Assembly: GCA_964420995.1 (NCBI GenBank)
Contig: CAYQUX010000002.1
Span: 62,001 to 126,000 of the forward strand
Direction of reading: 5' to 3'
DNA: 64,000 bases
Source of the DNA: Leptolinea sp964420995
GTDB taxonomy: Bacteria; Chloroflexota; Anaerolineae; Anaerolineales; Anaerolineaceae
Made by a program: the position numbers and the translations under genes
In this document: in pieces, positions 17,107-26,526 of the stretch
How positions within the stretch are numbered: the first letter of the stretch is position 1
How the letters are laid out: every line of letters starts with the position of its first letter
The notes under the pieces: model-generated
What the model saw: the letters and a program-made list of their open reading frames with translations, nothing else
Database searches by the model: none
What the model was told of the DNA's origin: nothing

Positions 17107-18545
17107 GACGTTTTTATTTTCGGAGGAAACTCCAGAATGAGCAAATCACCAAATACATGCTCAACCGGTTGACCCAACATATCTCTCAATTCCCGGATCA
17201 CCGGGTGCCCGCCCATGGATGCGTATTCTTCAATGGTCACCTGGAAAACCACAAAAAAAACGCGGTCAGAACCGATGATGGCTTTCACCGAATCCATTTC
17301 AGCGGTTATACCCAACGCTGATTGAGTTTCCGCGGCCAGCGTATCGTTCTGTGAACCCGGTTTATCTGCCAGAAAGCGGGAAGGAAGATGGGGGGAATAG
17401 ACCTTGAAGGGAAAAAAGCTTAACTTGTTATCGTGCAAGACCACATCACCATCTTTGACCGTTTCTTCCAGGAATTGAGTGGCAGATTGGAATGGTGATC
17501 GGGGAAAGCGGTCATATGAAATCTGGGAGGGAAGAGTCAATACTGCCGATGCCAGTACGAGTGATCCTATCAATATCTGCACCGGCGGTCGTGCGCGGGC
17601 AGCCAGGATGCCAATGACGGCCGCCGCCCCGATATAAGCGCTCAAGAATCCGCGCGGAACGAACATCGGGCGCATTACATACGAAAGAATAAACAGACTG
17701 ACCGGTGGAATTATGGTCAGGAGAAGAAAGAAAACCAAAGACTGGCTGTTCCCACGATTTCGCCAGAATTCCATCACACACAGTGCCGTGATGGTTAACC
17801 CGCAAAACAAAACCACACCCATAACCAGCGGGGGCGATGGAATATCCCCGAAGAGCATGATCATGGATTGCAGAATTTCAACTATTCCAGGGCGCGGTGT
17901 CCAGAAAGCACGCTGAACTTTGGCAATCTGACCGGGAACCATCACCAGCCAGGGAAGGTATAAAAAAACCGCCGCCAACCCGGTATACATTAACCGCCTT
18001 ATTCCAGACCAGTTCTTTTTGAACAGGAAATAAACATAAGGTGCCAGCAGGCCAAAACCGGCTAAGGCGTGGCTGTACAGTGCCCCCGTGCCGCACAATA
18101 TCAGGGCAAACCAGATGACCACTCCGGGTTTTGCTCTGTGGCTCAATTCCAGCGAAGCCAGATTCCAACCCAGGATGAATAAAGTGGCCAGAGCGTACAT
18201 ACGCACATCCTGCGCGTGATAGAACTGCAGTGGCGACACCGTTACAATGGCACCTGTCCAGATGGCGGCTGTTCGTCCGGCCAACCGGTTTACCAACAGA
18301 TACGCCAGGACTACGATCCCCAGGCTGAATAGTATCCCGGGCAGGCGCTGGAAAGCAATGGAAGAACCCAGAAATTGCCAGACGTGCAGCAGCAGGTAAT
18401 ACAACGGCGGCATAGTATCGGCCGCAGTTCCCTTCAGAATATCCAATACGGGCCGCGCTGCCAGTAGAATACTGAACGCGTCATCATACTGGATGCCGCG
18501 GGTGGTAACGCCAATCAGACGAATGGCCGCCGCCGCGGTGAGCAA
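17103..18545 (-). CDS. GT-C (GT39-like) membrane glycosyltransferase
   Basis: About 480 residues with ten or more membrane helices. The first loop GIQYDDAFSILLAARP has the Asp-Asp pair of GT39-like enzymes; PPLYYLLLHVW and YHAQDVRMYAL are further family marks. The tail (DGDVVLHDNKLSFFPFKVYS) is soluble and probably extracytoplasmic. The start is unclear: the only listed option is TTG at 18545, without a Shine-Dalgarno, and a CTG further upstream is possible. It ends in a 4-bp overlap with the next gene. Confidence 0.72.
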   Translation of the reverse strand: MLTAAAAIRLIGVTTRGIQYDDAFSILLAARPVLDILKGTAADTMPPLYYLLLHVWQFLGSSIAFQRLPGILFSLGIVVLAYLLVNRLAGRTAAIWTGAIVTVSPLQFYHAQDVRMYALATLFILGWNLASLELSHRAKPGVVIWFALILCGTGALYSHALAGFGLLAPYVYFLFKKNWSGIRRLMYTGLAAVFLYLPWLVMVPGQIAKVQRAFWTPRPGIVEILQSMIMLFGDIPSPPLVMGVVLFCGLTITALCVMEFWRNRGNSQSLVFFLLLTIIPPVSLFILSYVMRPMFVPRGFLSAYIGAAAVIGILAARARPPVQILIGSLVLASAVLTLPSQISYDRFPRSPFQSATQFLEETVKDGDVVLHDNKLSFFPFKVYSPHLPSRFLADKPGSQNDTLAAETQSALGITAEMDSVKAIIGSDRVFFVVFQVTIEEYASMGGHPVIRELRDMLGQPVEHVFGDLLILEFPPKIKTS

Positions 18546-18582
18546 TCCGAAAAGTGGATGACAAATGGCGCGGCGCAGATTA

Positions 18583-19827
18583 TTACCGTCCGGAAATTTG
18601 ATCGAACCACAACCGGGTTGGATGGATGGCCCACCAGCGCACCCAGAAGAGCAGCAGAAGGCACAACCCGACCAGCGGGAAGAACATCACCGAACTCTGG
18701 ATGGGTTGATACTCGTAGGAGATCGTGCCCAGAAAGAGCCACCATAGGCCGATCAACAGGGAAATCATCAAAAATACTATGAAATATTTGCCCATATGCC
18801 GGAACCGTTCATCAATAATGGAGAACAATAAAGTCAGCACGGGAAGCAAAATGATGAAGTTTCCGGGGTCTGTCTGAATGCCGATCCACTGTGAAACGGT
18901 CAATGTCAGGCAGCAGACCCACAGGAATCCACGGAATTCATAACGCCGGGAGAGGAACCACTCCACCAGCAGGACAAGGCTCAGGAAAATAGTCAAACCC
19001 ATGCCGATGCGCTGACCGGTGGCAGGCATCCATTCAGCGAAGATGGCCGCGGGAGTGCCCGGTGGATTGTATTTCGGGTAAAGCACCACTTCCCGTAAAT
19101 TCTGTAAAAGCCAGTCAGGTATTAACATGGTTGAGACCGCCGTCAAGACAGTCACGGTGCCGAACAACCAGCCCAGCAACCGCCAGCGTTGATTTGATAT
19201 TCCCCAGAAAGTAATGTACAGCAGAAATACGAGCGCCAGTTGCGGCTTGATCGTCATGAAAGCAAATAGAACTCCGCCCAATTCTTCCGCCCTGCCGCGG
19301 ATGCAGGCAAGTCCGGCCACAGCAAAAAAAACGACCAGGATTACGGCATTACCGTTGATCAACGGACGCATACCGTGGTACCAGAAAAGGGAAAATAAAA
19401 TAAAACCGGTGGTCATCCCCAACCCGGGGCGCCAATCTGCCAGCCGCATGCAAAAAATAGCCAGACCAATAAGTCCGAGCTCCAGGGCCGTCATCCACAC
19501 TGAGCGGGCGATAACAAAGTCCGGGATTAACGCGAACGGCAGGAACAGGGAAATGCTGTACAACGGGTAGGCCACGCGCAGTTGATGTTCTCCGGCCTGC
19601 GCGAGCCGTCCATATACCATGGTTTGAATACGACCGGCGACCTCATCGCTATACGGGCTGATCCCGTCCACAAGCAAGGCCCGTGTGCCCACCCAGTGAA
19701 CCAGAAAATCATTCCCCCCGGGATTACGCACGGCATAATAATGATTGGCGTAGGTCAGTGCCACCAGGAAAATCAGAATTCCCAGCGCGCCGATCAACCA
19801 ATTTCGAATATCACGTCGATACCTCAA
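18583..19827 (-). CDS. DUF2029/GT87-like membrane mannosyltransferase-type protein
   Basis: A 414-residue polytopic protein. GGNDFLVHWVGTRALLVDG followed by PYS is the hallmark of GT87 proteins, some of which are polyprenyl-phosphate-mannose-dependent mannosyltransferases in actinobacteria. MTIKPQLAL in the middle is also typical of this family. The start is TTG at 19827, six bases after GGAG. A good -10 lies 31 bases further upstream, so this is the first gene of the four-gene run down to 14042. Confidence 0.8.
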   Translation of the reverse strand: MRYRRDIRNWLIGALGILIFLVALTYANHYYAVRNPGGNDFLVHWVGTRALLVDGISPYSDEVAGRIQTMVYGRLAQAGEHQLRVAYPLYSISLFLPFALIPDFVIARSVWMTALELGLIGLAIFCMRLADWRPGLGMTTGFILFSLFWYHGMRPLINGNAVILVVFFAVAGLACIRGRAEELGGVLFAFMTIKPQLALVFLLYITFWGISNQRWRLLGWLFGTVTVLTAVSTMLIPDWLLQNLREVVLYPKYNPPGTPAAIFAEWMPATGQRIGMGLTIFLSLVLLVEWFLSRRYEFRGFLWVCCLTLTVSQWIGIQTDPGNFIILLPVLTLLFSIIDERFRHMGKYFIVFLMISLLIGLWWLFLGTISYEYQPIQSSVMFFPLVGLCLLLLFWVRWWAIHPTRLWFDQISGR

Positions 19828-19857
19828 TGTAGACTCCGATTATCTGTGAATGGACTC

Positions 19858-19863
19858 ATTATA
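19858..19863 (-). promoter_or_regulatory. -10 element upstream of the GT87-first operon
   Basis: TATAAT at 19863-19858 on the minus strand, in the 112-base gap between two glycosyltransferase genes. No clear -35 is present 16-18 bases upstream. The rest of the gap holds only a weak imperfect repeat (TCCATGA/TCATGGA, about 19920-19945) that may be a feeble terminator of the previous gene. Confidence 0.5.
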
Positions 19864-19939
19864 ATTCATCGCCCGAACTGGCTGTTTTTCTTCCGGGGAA
19901 AAAACGTTCCCATCCATAATTCCATGAAAAGAAATGCTG

Positions 19940-21478
19940 TCATGGATTACCCCGGTCAAATATTACCGACTGGGAGTCCCGATAGCGTTCCACCCAGCCG
20001 GCAGCGAGCAGCGCCGACGCCAGCGGCCGGGTTGGTTCAATCATCACCTGGGTGACCTGCCACTTTTGGAGCAGGTCTTCCCAACCTTCTCCGGCCTGGA
20101 TGATGGTCAACCACTCACCCAGGATTTCATCGCCAAAAAGGTCAGTGCGACCGTCGACAAAAACCTTGATCTGTTCATCCTTCCAAACCAGATAGCCGCC
20201 CCAGTTGTACGAATTGAACAGCCGTCCATCAAGCAGGGCTTCATGCTCATTCAAAAATGCAATTGCCCGTTCAGGATTGAATTTCTGCTCAAACCCCGTC
20301 ATTATTACCGGATGGGTTACAGCGGCGAGCTTGAAAAAACATCCCATGCCAAGCAGACCGGCAAAGACGAGATTAATCACCCTTCTATTTGTTGCGGTGA
20401 TATCCTTGCCGCCATGTTTTTGATAATCCGCGTACCATTTCTTTATCGTGGAGGGAATGACTGCGGTGATGAATTCTCTGATAGGCATGTTATTCCATGC
20501 CTGAGCCAGCATGGGAAGTGACACAATAACAGCCACCGCGATGTTCCGGCGCGCGTATAATGCCAATAATATAAACAGGAGCGAGGGAATTACTCTCCTG
20601 AAAGAAATCGTCTTGTTTTTTCTGGCCAAACAAAAGAAAAAGAAGATCAGATAAAACGCGAATGGCCAGGTTTCCATTCCGTGAAAATCGGGGGAAGCCC
20701 ATTCCTGAATGAGTTGGCGCAGCACATCCACTCCGACGGTCTGGAAAGGAATGAGCCACATCTGGATGCCGTTCGGGTTGACAGCCGCCGCGGCATAACC
20801 GGCAAGACTTGCCCCTGCGAGGACGCAAGCCTGCTTCAGTTTTTTCCACCTGTCTTTTTCTGACGGGGAAATCGCGTCCAAAAGCAATCCCACCGTGCAG
20901 GAAAGCAAAAATAAGATACCAAGCATGTATCCGCCGTGCAGGTTGGACCACAAAACGAACAAGGGAACTATAATCCAAATGCGTTTATCGTTTCTATCCA
21001 ACCATCTATCCGCCAGCCAGGCCAATAAAGCCAGAAAGACCAGGGAGAAAAATTGCGGTCGTGGAGTCATCAATGGTGCGCTGCAAACCCCTGCTAGAAT
21101 GACGAATCCGGCCCGGCTGAATGCGCTTCCCGGGAGCTGTATCCAGAGAAACGCGCCGAGTAAAACAGCCATAACCCCCATCCAAGCGGAAATTCCGATC
21201 CATCCGGTGCCCTGATACAGGCCAAACAATAGGATCTCGCTCAACCATGAATGGTTTACCCAAACCTGGCCTTCACGTGTGTAAGAGAAAATGTCAGTCA
21301 GCAAAGGTTGGCCGGTTTCAACCATCACCCGACCGCTCTGTAAATGCCACCAGAGGTCAGAATCCAATGGAGTGCGTGAAGCCATCAGGAATAAGAGCAA
21401 AAGCGAGATTACCAGGATCAGGGTTTCCAAACTGTTATTCCTGGATACATCAGCCACAGGCGGCTTATCTTCACTCAT
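19940..21478 (-). CDS. Polytopic membrane protein, GT-C-like
   Basis: A 512-residue protein with about eleven membrane helices. First loop motifs TPLDSDLWWHLQSGR and WVNHSWLSE, and a mid-protein LWSNLHGGY, define a recurrent Chloroflexota membrane family usually described as hypothetical or glycosyltransferase-like; the acidic DSD resembles GT-C metal sites. The C-terminal soluble part contains FVDGRTDLFGDEIL. It overlaps the upstream gene by 4 bp. Enzymatic function is inferred only from fold and neighbours. Confidence 0.65.
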   Translation of the reverse strand: MSEDKPPVADVSRNNSLETLILVISLLLLFLMASRTPLDSDLWWHLQSGRVMVETGQPLLTDIFSYTREGQVWVNHSWLSEILLFGLYQGTGWIGISAWMGVMAVLLGAFLWIQLPGSAFSRAGFVILAGVCSAPLMTPRPQFFSLVFLALLAWLADRWLDRNDKRIWIIVPLFVLWSNLHGGYMLGILFLLSCTVGLLLDAISPSEKDRWKKLKQACVLAGASLAGYAAAAVNPNGIQMWLIPFQTVGVDVLRQLIQEWASPDFHGMETWPFAFYLIFFFFCLARKNKTISFRRVIPSLLFILLALYARRNIAVAVIVSLPMLAQAWNNMPIREFITAVIPSTIKKWYADYQKHGGKDITATNRRVINLVFAGLLGMGCFFKLAAVTHPVIMTGFEQKFNPERAIAFLNEHEALLDGRLFNSYNWGGYLVWKDEQIKVFVDGRTDLFGDEILGEWLTIIQAGEGWEDLLQKWQVTQVMIEPTRPLASALLAAGWVERYRDSQSVIFDRGNP

Positions 21479-23160
21479 GGATTTTCCCCGGTGAGGCGCG
21501 GTGTCAATTCGTTTTGCATTTCGTCAGGCCGCACAGGACGGCTCAATTGATAGTACACATGGTAATCGCCGATGACTTTTTCCTTCCAGATGATACCCAG
21601 CCGGTTAAACCCTGACTGTAAAGCAAGATCCAAATCCCGGTTCAGGGTGGTGATATACGCTACTTTCGAGGACTCCGCCACCTGACGTGTATATTCTGGA
21701 ATACGGTCATCTCGCGGTGTGTATCGCAGGTCGTTATGGTATGGAAGCCTTGGGGAAAACAGAAGTTCTTCACGGCTATTGAATGCCAGTGGATAGGCTA
21801 CCCAGTAATTGGTGTACCCGCGGGTTTCGCCTTCAGATCGCAGAAAATCCATTAATGCCTGATCATATCGATGATCGATCCAGCTCACCGGATCAAACTG
21901 GGTGGTAATCCCTGGAGGATTTTTCATCGCCGATTGAGCCGTTCCAACCCCATGATATACCACAAGGAGAAGAATTGCCGCCCAACGTGCCTCCCGGCGA
22001 AATGGCGCGTTGACGATAATCCAGCCGGCAATCAGTGAAAGTGGTACCGCCAGAGGTAAAAAATACCGTCCGGATGGATCCAATCCGAAGGAGGTGAAAA
22101 TAAAACCCGCAATCAAAACTCCCATTGAACTTATAAGCAGGTACCAGTTCTGACGGTCAGTCGAATTAGTTTTTTTCAACATGCCCGGTAGCCGCCATAG
22201 AATCATCCCCCATACAATCAAAATAATGGGCAGCAGCGGCAGCCCAAGCCAGCGAATCTCCCATGGTGGACGCATTCCAAAGACCGCCGGCAATCCAAAA
22301 AGCAGGAAGTAAACCAGATGCAGGCCGGACCGCACAAACCAGTTCCCCTGTTCAATCGATACGGCTGAACCTAAAAGTTCCTGTACCGGTTTCAATAAAC
22401 CGGTTTGGATAACGCTCTGGAACCAGGGATATGCCCCCATGAAAAATGCGAAGGCGTAGAGCGTTAGTCCCACCGGAAACAACCACGCTGATGTTTTTCG
22501 TCTTTGCCAGACACAGTAAAGGCTAAACAACGTCGATGGTACGGTAGCCACCAGGGTTAAACCCAGTACCCAGAATCCGAGACCGCTGATCAGGCCAAGC
22601 AATGCCAGCAACAACCAATCCATCCGCCGGGCAATCTTCGCTTCAGTATCGCCAGAATGCAAGTGAACGGCACAAAGAAATGCGCCATTGGACAAAACCA
22701 GCGCCTCACCATATCCCCCCAGGCTTACTGTGGTGTAAAGAGTCACATTAACCGCAGGAAAAGCTATCAACAGGGCTGCCGCCAACGCCGCTTCCCTCGA
22801 ACGGGTAATTTTCATACCAAGCCAGCCTGTCGTTATAATAGTACAGGTAAAAAGAAATATCTGCAGAATCCGGATTAACAGGAACGAATCTCCAAACAGG
22901 TGGAACAGGCCGGCCGTAAGATACGCGTCAAGACTGCCCATGTATACCTGGCCGTAAAAAAACGCGGGGCTTTCTCCCTGTAAAATGTGCCGGGCCATTA
23001 ATCCGGTAATGGCTTCATCTGAATTAAAAGGAAAAGCGTCATTGGCCAACCATAAAACTTTCCATAGTACTCCGGCAAGCACAATGAACATCAACCATCC
23101 CGTAATCGGGATAATTCCGGTGATCGATTTTTCTCCCTCAAGCCGGTTCAACAATTTCAT
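21475..23160 (-). CDS. GT-C (GT39-like) membrane glycosyltransferase
   Basis: About 561 residues. FNSDEAITGLMARHILQG in the first loop has the Asp-Glu pair of GT39-like enzymes; FYGQVYMGSLDAYL and an LGGYGEALVLSNG segment follow. About twelve membrane helices and a soluble tail. I start it at the ATG at 23160; the longer TTG at 23178 would nearly touch the divergent gene. There is no Shine-Dalgarno, but TACAAT ends seven bases before this ATG, so the transcript may be leaderless. Confidence 0.75.
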   Translation of the reverse strand: MKLLNRLEGEKSITGIIPITGWLMFIVLAGVLWKVLWLANDAFPFNSDEAITGLMARHILQGESPAFFYGQVYMGSLDAYLTAGLFHLFGDSFLLIRILQIFLFTCTIITTGWLGMKITRSREAALAAALLIAFPAVNVTLYTTVSLGGYGEALVLSNGAFLCAVHLHSGDTEAKIARRMDWLLLALLGLISGLGFWVLGLTLVATVPSTLFSLYCVWQRRKTSAWLFPVGLTLYAFAFFMGAYPWFQSVIQTGLLKPVQELLGSAVSIEQGNWFVRSGLHLVYFLLFGLPAVFGMRPPWEIRWLGLPLLPIILIVWGMILWRLPGMLKKTNSTDRQNWYLLISSMGVLIAGFIFTSFGLDPSGRYFLPLAVPLSLIAGWIIVNAPFRREARWAAILLLVVYHGVGTAQSAMKNPPGITTQFDPVSWIDHRYDQALMDFLRSEGETRGYTNYWVAYPLAFNSREELLFSPRLPYHNDLRYTPRDDRIPEYTRQVAESSKVAYITTLNRDLDLALQSGFNRLGIIWKEKVIGDYHVYYQLSRPVRPDEMQNELTPRLTGENP

Positions 23161-23180
23161 CAAGTTATTGTAGCGCAAAA
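23160..23180. promoter_or_regulatory. Candidate bidirectional, leaderless promoter
   Basis: Only 19 bases separate the divergent ATGs at 23160 (minus) and 23180 (plus). The gap contains TACAAT on the minus strand and, overlapping it, TATTGT on the plus strand, so one AT-rich core could serve as -10 for both. There is no Shine-Dalgarno on either side. Both mRNAs would start at or very near their ATG. Confidence 0.45.
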
Positions 23181-24448
23181 TGAAATCATTCCCCTGGGCT
23201 AAGACCGCGATTGTTCTGATTTTCTTTCTGATATTCTGGATGTACTTTTCCGGGATCTCCTCTGTTCCCTTTCATCCGGATGAGAGCACACAGATCTATA
23301 TGAGCGCCGATTCGGGGCAACCACCCTCAACACTGGAATACACCCCGGCATCCGCCACGGATGGCCGGATGCGCTACCGCCTTCTCGATGCGCCGCTTAC
23401 CCATACCCTGATCGGATGGGGGTTAATGATTCAGGAAAAACAACCATTGCAGACAGATTGGAACTGGTCACAGACCTGGGAGGAGAACAAAGCCGCCGGC
23501 GCCTTACCGGCCAATGAGACACTTCTGGCGGCGCGCTGGTCAGTTGCCTGGCTGTTTCCTCTGACCTGTCTGTTTCTTTTTCTGGCAGCCCGCAAGATCG
23601 ATGGCCCAGGCACAGCCTTTCTTGCCACCCTGTTGACAGCCGTTAATGTGCTTGTTTTAATCCATACACGGCGAGCCATGGCGGAAAGTGCCATGGTATG
23701 CGCGCTATGTGCTGCACTCTGGTGGATGACTCAAAATAGCTGGAAGTTGTGGCTGTCCGCCATTCCTCTTGGACTGGCAATCAACGCGAAACAGACCACC
23801 CTGCCGCTCACACTCCTTGGATTTCTGCAGATAGTGTTTCATCGAGAAACCGCTGGATGGTTCTCCCGGGTCAAAAGGATCCTGGGCTTCCTGGGTATTC
23901 TGGTGACAATCACATGGATACTAAATCCAGTTTTCTGGAACTCCCCTATCGAGGCTGTGAAAACAGGATTAGCCCTCCGGGAGGACCTCTCAGCACGCAT
24001 GCGCGAAGATTACCATAGCACAACCAACCCGGTCGAACAGACAGCCCACCTGATCTCTCAGACCTTCTTTCAACAGCCGGCAACCGCCGATGTCGCCAAC
24101 TACCTGTCGGCCACGAAGACCCAGACAGAGGAATACCTCGCGCAACCTTACCATGTGTTTCTGCGTGGTTTTTCCTGTGGAACCATCCTCATTATTCTGA
24201 CGCTGGTCGGGTTAACAATACTTGCCAGAAGAACCCTTAAGAACAAGGGACCGGTACAATACCCGGTTGCCATCTACTTGATCTTCACACTGGTATGTGT
24301 GGTGACCATCATATTATTTACACCAGTTCCCTTCCAGCGGTACTACACATTATTGGTGCCATTATTTTCCATCGCGCAGGCGACAGCCCTAACAGAACTT
24401 GGCACCATTTTGGTGAAAAGGTGCAAAAAAGGGCTGTCAAAGTTATAG
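23180..24448 (+). CDS. GT39-like membrane glycosyltransferase
   Basis: A 422-residue polytopic protein, the only plus-strand member of the GT-C group here. SSVPFHPDESTQIYMSAD carries the Asp-Glu pair of GT39 enzymes, and LIHTRRAMAESAMV is also typical of the family. About nine hydrophobic segments; the C-terminal soluble domain of its neighbours is absent, so it is a short form. The stop codon at 24446-24448 lies inside the loop of the terminator of the convergent GNAT gene. Confidence 0.78.
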   Translation: MKSFPWAKTAIVLIFFLIFWMYFSGISSVPFHPDESTQIYMSADSGQPPSTLEYTPASATDGRMRYRLLDAPLTHTLIGWGLMIQEKQPLQTDWNWSQTWEENKAAGALPANETLLAARWSVAWLFPLTCLFLFLAARKIDGPGTAFLATLLTAVNVLVLIHTRRAMAESAMVCALCAALWWMTQNSWKLWLSAIPLGLAINAKQTTLPLTLLGFLQIVFHRETAGWFSRVKRILGFLGILVTITWILNPVFWNSPIEAVKTGLALREDLSARMREDYHSTTNPVEQTAHLISQTFFQQPATADVANYLSATKTQTEEYLAQPYHVFLRGFSCGTILIILTLVGLTILARRTLKNKGPVQYPVAIYLIFTLVCVVTIILFTPVPFQRYYTLLVPLFSIAQATALTELGTILVKRCKKGLSKL

Positions 24449-24455
24449 ACAGCCC
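24425..24455 (-). terminator. Rho-independent terminator of the phosphate/polyphosphate gene run
   Basis: On the minus strand GGGCTGTC (24455-24448) pairs with GACAGCCC (24438-24431) around a nine-base loop and is followed by TTTTTTGCAC. It lies just past the GNAT stop at 24463. The hairpin is built from coding sequence of the convergent GT39 gene. Confidence 0.85.
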
Positions 24456-24462
24456 CAAAAAA

Positions 24463-25596
24463 TTACAGAATTTTACGAAAGACCCGGTGGTTCTTATACG
24501 GCCGGCCGCCGACATTGATCAGGTCCTTGCGCATCTGCACTGCCGTCTCGGCAACCTGTGTCAGTTCACCATGTTCAAAATCAAAATCTTTCGATTCAAT
24601 CGTGTTCTGCATTTCTGAATACAGCAGGGCCGCGCCGCCGCGCCCATGGTATTCTGGCAAAACACCCGCGCCGTTCAACGAGACAACTTTGGTTTTCTTC
24701 ATTTCCAGCATCATGTCGATGATGCCCCAGATGGTGATCTTTCCGCCGTGCCGCTGAAGTGCCGCGGAAATATCCGGAAAGGCCAGCAGGAAGCCTACAA
24801 TCTTGCCATTATAGGTGATGATCTTGACCAATTTTGGATCAATGACGGATAGCAGATTATCCAGCAATAATTTGATCTCGCCGTCCGTCAGCGGATAATA
24901 TTCCCAGTTATTCACGAATGTATCATTATAGGCATGACCGATCTCGTCAGCCATCTTGATGATCTGGCGCTTATTCTTGAACTCCACAATCTTAAAGGAA
25001 CCGCGTTCCCTCACCCGTCGGGCGATTTCCTGCGCTTTTTCCGGTAATTTAAAATTTTCCCGGGAAAGATAACAGGAGACAAAATCGACCTCTTTTTCGA
25101 AACCGATGTTCTCCAACAGTGTCGCGTAATACGCATAGTTGTAATTCATCATGATCATCATCTGGCGTTCTTCAAAGCCTTCCACCAGAATCCCGTAGCC
25201 GTCAAACGCCGAGAAGCCTTTCGGGCCGACCAGGGTATTTAACCCACGGGCTTTTACCCACTCAAATACACGGGCGAACAGGGCGTTGGCGGCTTCCTGA
25301 TCATCCTCAATGTCAAACAGGTAAAACTGGGCTTTCTTGACTTTGTGGTACTCATTAAACGATCGATTCTCCATGGCGGCAATTCGTCCCACCATGCGGC
25401 CATCACGGTAAACGGCAAAAAAATCAGCGTCATTCAATTCATAAAACGGATGCTTCTTTTTATTCAACATCAACCGGATGTCGTTTATAAAGGGAGGCAC
25501 CCATTGAGGACAATCCTTGTAAAGGCGGAAGGGCAGCATGACGAAATCGTCCACCTGCTTTTTGTTCGATAGATCGATCTGTTCGACTGTGACCAT
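24463..25596 (-). CDS. GNAT-type acetyltransferase-like protein
   Basis: A 377-residue protein. The N-terminal half (FVMLPFRLYKDCPQWVPPF, then ADFFAVYRDGRMVGRIAA) and the middle (LVGPKGFSAFDGYGILVEGF) match a widespread family of two-domain GNAT-like proteins of unknown substrate; the C-terminal half has a GNAT acetyl-CoA loop-like VLPEYHGRGGAALLY. It is the last gene of the co-oriented block beginning at pstS, 121 bases after the SAM-hydrolase gene. GAGGG lies six bases before ATG. Its link to phosphate is positional only. Confidence 0.7.
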   Translation of the reverse strand: MVTVEQIDLSNKKQVDDFVMLPFRLYKDCPQWVPPFINDIRLMLNKKKHPFYELNDADFFAVYRDGRMVGRIAAMENRSFNEYHKVKKAQFYLFDIEDDQEAANALFARVFEWVKARGLNTLVGPKGFSAFDGYGILVEGFEERQMMIMMNYNYAYYATLLENIGFEKEVDFVSCYLSRENFKLPEKAQEIARRVRERGSFKIVEFKNKRQIIKMADEIGHAYNDTFVNNWEYYPLTDGEIKLLLDNLLSVIDPKLVKIITYNGKIVGFLLAFPDISAALQRHGGKITIWGIIDMMLEMKKTKVVSLNGAGVLPEYHGRGGAALLYSEMQNTIESKDFDFEHGELTQVAETAVQMRKDLINVGGRPYKNHRVFRKIL

Positions 25597-25717
25597 AAAT
25601 CCCTCGCTTTTTTATAAGATTTAACACTCGTCCATTCGGGTAGATACGTGAAAGTATACTCCCTTTGGATTTAAAGATTAAGAGAAGATTAAACTTTTTG
25701 GGGAAAATTGGGTTGAA

Positions 25718-26524
25718 TCAGGAATTCAATATCAACTCGACAGGAGTGCCAACACCTGCAGTAAGTGTCTTAGCCGCATTCCCGTTAACCACGCTGATGC
25801 TCAACCTGCCCGCGCTGTTCAACAGTGCGATCAATTCATCCCGGGCTCCGTCTGAAAATGTGTTCACCCAGCGGGTAATTACTCTGCCGGCAACAATGAT
25901 CTTTACCCTTTTCGGGTTACAACCAAACAGCAACTCACCATTCAGGTTGGTTTCCAGACTGCCAAAATGGTCTACGGACCACACTTCACCCAGCCAACCC
26001 TGACCGGTCGGCTCGGGTTCTGAAATGGATAATTCCACGGGGTTGGCAACTTCTTCTCCAAATTCCCTGGGTGATGCGCCGGTGGCAAGGTAAGCCGCCG
26101 CCGGAGCGAACAGGTCGCGCCCATGAAATACCGGGCTGACAGGTTCCAGTCTGTAATGGGGATTATCCAATCGATAGGCGATTACCGGCCGTTCATTCGC
26201 GCGGGCTTTTTTAATCACAAACGTGAACAATCCATTATCGGGGCCAACAAACAGGTAATGGTCAGCCTGAAGGACGATGGCATGCCGGTCTGATCCTACC
26301 CCCGGGTCAATGACCGCCAGATGGATGGTTCCCGTGGGGAAATATTCGTACGACCGTTCCAATACCAGAGCGCCCTGCCAGATATCCTGTGGTGGGATCA
26401 AATGGGTAAGATCAATGACAGTCGCACTAGGAGCGATATCCGCGATGATCCCTTTCATGATGCCCACATAGGGATCAGACAATCCAAAATCGGTTAGAAG
26501 TGTAATAACCGGTGGTTGTTTCAT
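25718..26524 (-). CDS. SAM hydroxide adenosyltransferase (DUF62 family)
   Basis: This family hydrolyses S-adenosylmethionine to adenosine and methionine and is related to fluorinase. The 268 residues show TDFGLSDPYVG at the N terminus, DPGVGSDR (Asp73, Arg80), FVGPDNGLF and FHGRDLFAPAAA (His134). Those three residues correspond to the Asp-Arg-His triad described for the family. The C-terminal DHFGSLETN normally reads DxFGNxxTN, a single Asn to Ser change. It follows the HD gene by 2 bases, so it is part of the same unit; why SAM turnover should accompany polyphosphate genes is unknown. Confidence 0.88.
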   Translation of the reverse strand: MKQPPVITLLTDFGLSDPYVGIMKGIIADIAPSATVIDLTHLIPPQDIWQGALVLERSYEYFPTGTIHLAVIDPGVGSDRHAIVLQADHYLFVGPDNGLFTFVIKKARANERPVIAYRLDNPHYRLEPVSPVFHGRDLFAPAAAYLATGASPREFGEEVANPVELSISEPEPTGQGWLGEVWSVDHFGSLETNLNGELLFGCNPKRVKIIVAGRVITRWVNTFSDGARDELIALLNSAGRLSISVVNGNAAKTLTAGVGTPVELILNS

Positions 26525-26526
26525 GG

